A DNA stretch of 7,750 nt from Chloracidobacterium sp. UBA7659 (GTDB taxonomy: Bacteria > Acidobacteriota > Blastocatellia > Pyrinomonadales > Pyrinomonadaceae): positions 8,256 through 16,005 of the forward strand of contig DLHV01000003.1 in NCBI GenBank assembly GCA_002483395.1, written 5' to 3'. A program made the translations under genes and the position numbers. Below are positions 7,083-7,750 of this stretch, piece by piece. The notes under the pieces are model-generated. The model did not search any database, was not told where the DNA came from, and saw only the letters and a program-made list of their open reading frames with translations. The first letter of the stretch is position 1. Every line of letters starts with the position of its first letter.

Positions 7083-7092
7083 TCTTGTCCAA

Positions 7093-7362
7093 ATGAACGT
7101 AACTCTCACAAGCCTGCCGCAAAACCTGCCGCTCGAAAACGCGGTAGAACTTGTGTTGGAACAGGGCATTATAATCTTCCGGGCTTCGTCTGCGGTTCAA
7201 GATCATATTGAAGAATTATTGGACCGGCAAAGGTCCGGTGTTCTTACACGCCGCGAAAAAAGGGAGCTCGACGCTTTCGAAGAGATCGATGACTACCTTA
7301 GCCATGTCAACAGATTGATCCGAAATTCCTGCGAAAACGCCGAGGTTGGACTTACCTCCTAA
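7093..7362 (+). CDS. Small hypothetical protein of the 'LLDRQRxGxLTxxEkxELD' type
   Basis: The 89-residue protein has no assigned function. Residues 34-77 (VQDHIEELLDRQRSGVLTRREKRELD core) resemble a widespread small-protein motif in which two charged helices flank a 'GxLTxxExxEL' turn; from memory such genes often sit directly before an HNH endonuclease gene, but no intact one follows here. It has no signal peptide or membrane segment and should be a cytoplasmic helical protein. I chose the ATG at 7093 because its product begins with the beta-like stretch MNVTLTSLPQNLPL and because a -10-like box lies 10 nt upstream; an in-frame ATG at 7036 would add 19 hydrophobic residues and overlap that box. 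No SD precedes either. It is divergent from the exporter and convergent with the DUF1287 gene. Confidence 0.65.
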   Translation: MNVTLTSLPQNLPLENAVELVLEQGIIIFRASSAVQDHIEELLDRQRSGVLTRREKRELDAFEEIDDYLSHVNRLIRNSCENAEVGLTS

Positions 7363-7484
7363 ACTATCGGCGCAAATCCAAGCGGTTGTTCGTAAAGGGC
7401 AAAGTTTCTCTTACGGTCTCGAAATGGGCGTCGTGTACCCCATTGGTCAAATTCCATTACTTGGCATCTTTACAGCCTTAAAAA

Positions 7485-7750
7485 TCAAAAGAATCTAAAA
7501 TGACCTGTCACCTTCCACTCAAACAGCCTGTCTTCCGCTCGCGTTCCGCGGCCGATATTGTGAATGATCAGATAGCGTTTTGATCTATCGTTCCAGAGAT
7601 TTGAAACGATACCGATATGCGTCATTCCTTTGCCGTCCAGGTCCCATGAAACAACATCGCCGGGTTCATAATCCTTAGTATCGACCGTAACTGGCCGTGC
7701 TTTTCCACGGCGTTCGAAGTAGGTCTGCAGATTCGGCACGCGGCGATGGT
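7485..7750 (-). CDS. DUF1287 (YijF-like) protein, 5' part missing
   Basis: Only the last 87 codons are inside the window; the frame runs off the right edge upstream of HRRVPNLQTYFERRGK. The features of the DUF1287 family are clear: the VPNLQTYF motif, then EPGDVVSWDLDGKGMTHIGIVSN, LIIHNIGRGTRAEDRLFEWK and a terminal GHFRFF. E. coli YijF, the best-known relative, is about 205 residues, so a little over half is missing. The fold is thought to be related to NlpC/P60-type cysteine hydrolases; the His of THIGIV would be a catalytic candidate and the Cys would lie in the missing half. The function of the family is not established. A GTG at 7739 falls inside the conserved motif and is not the real start. 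The stop is TGA at 7485-7487; no terminator hairpin is evident after it. Confidence 0.85.
   Translation of the reverse strand, partial: HRRVPNLQTYFERRGKARPVTVDTKDYEPGDVVSWDLDGKGMTHIGIVSNLWNDRSKRYLIIHNIGRGTRAEDRLFEWKVTGHFRFF

Noticed and set aside
6895..7206. Minus-strand frame of 103 codons upstream of the exporter
   Set aside because: It overlaps the exporter start, the predicted promoters and the start of the 7093 gene, and resembles no family.
7423..7444. AATGGG/CCCATT inverted repeat between the two convergent genes
   Set aside because: The stem is only 6 bp with a 10-nt loop and no T run on either strand, too weak to call a terminator.

Overview
The window most likely comes from an Acidobacteriota genome of the Blastocatellia/Pyrinomonadales type. 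This is an inference from protein style: an Oar-like TonB-dependent receptor with a carboxypeptidase-like N-terminal domain, an acidobacterial-looking sigma factor with a zinc anti-sigma partner, and moderate GC. No rRNA or marker gene is present to confirm it. The envelope must be Gram-negative, because an outer-membrane receptor is encoded. I found no tRNA, rRNA, CRISPR array, insertion sequence or prophage.

Layout, left to right. Positions 1-2481 (minus) hold the first 827 codons of an Oar-like TonB-dependent outer-membrane receptor; its C-terminus lies beyond the left edge. Its leader (2482-2712) contains a perfect 9-bp inverted repeat and a good Shine-Dalgarno (SD) site. Positions 2713-3372 (minus) encode a stand-alone GTP cyclohydrolase II (RibA, riboflavin synthesis) with its own promoter. 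A strong intrinsic terminator at 3451-3497 closes the next unit, a minus-strand operon read from right to left: an ABC exporter (5111-6964), a sigma-70 family factor with an unusual insert in region 4 (4062-5069), a possible 27-codon peptide gene (3968-4051), and a soluble anti-sigma factor with a zinc-binding HxxxCxxC motif (3523-3960). Divergent from the exporter is a small hypothetical gene (7093-7362, plus). At the right edge is the 3' part of a DUF1287 (YijF-like) gene (7485-7750, minus), convergent with it.

How the genes fit together. The exporter, sigma factor and anti-sigma factor are closely spaced, co-directional and end at one terminator, so they look like one stress- or envelope-response unit in which the anti-sigma factor holds the sigma factor inactive until a signal, perhaps redox or metal, releases it. 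That is inference. RibA, the receptor, the small protein and the DUF1287 protein have no evident functional tie to it.

The most notable pattern is in the start regions. Four genes that could begin transcripts (exporter, ribA, sigma factor, 7093 gene) lack an SD site and carry a -10-like hexamer only 10-12 nt before the start codon, the signature of leaderless or near-leaderless mRNAs. The receptor and the operon-internal anti-sigma gene have SD sites instead. The best candidates for something undescribed are the exporter/sigma/peptide/anti-sigma operon and the insert in the sigma factor's DNA-binding region.
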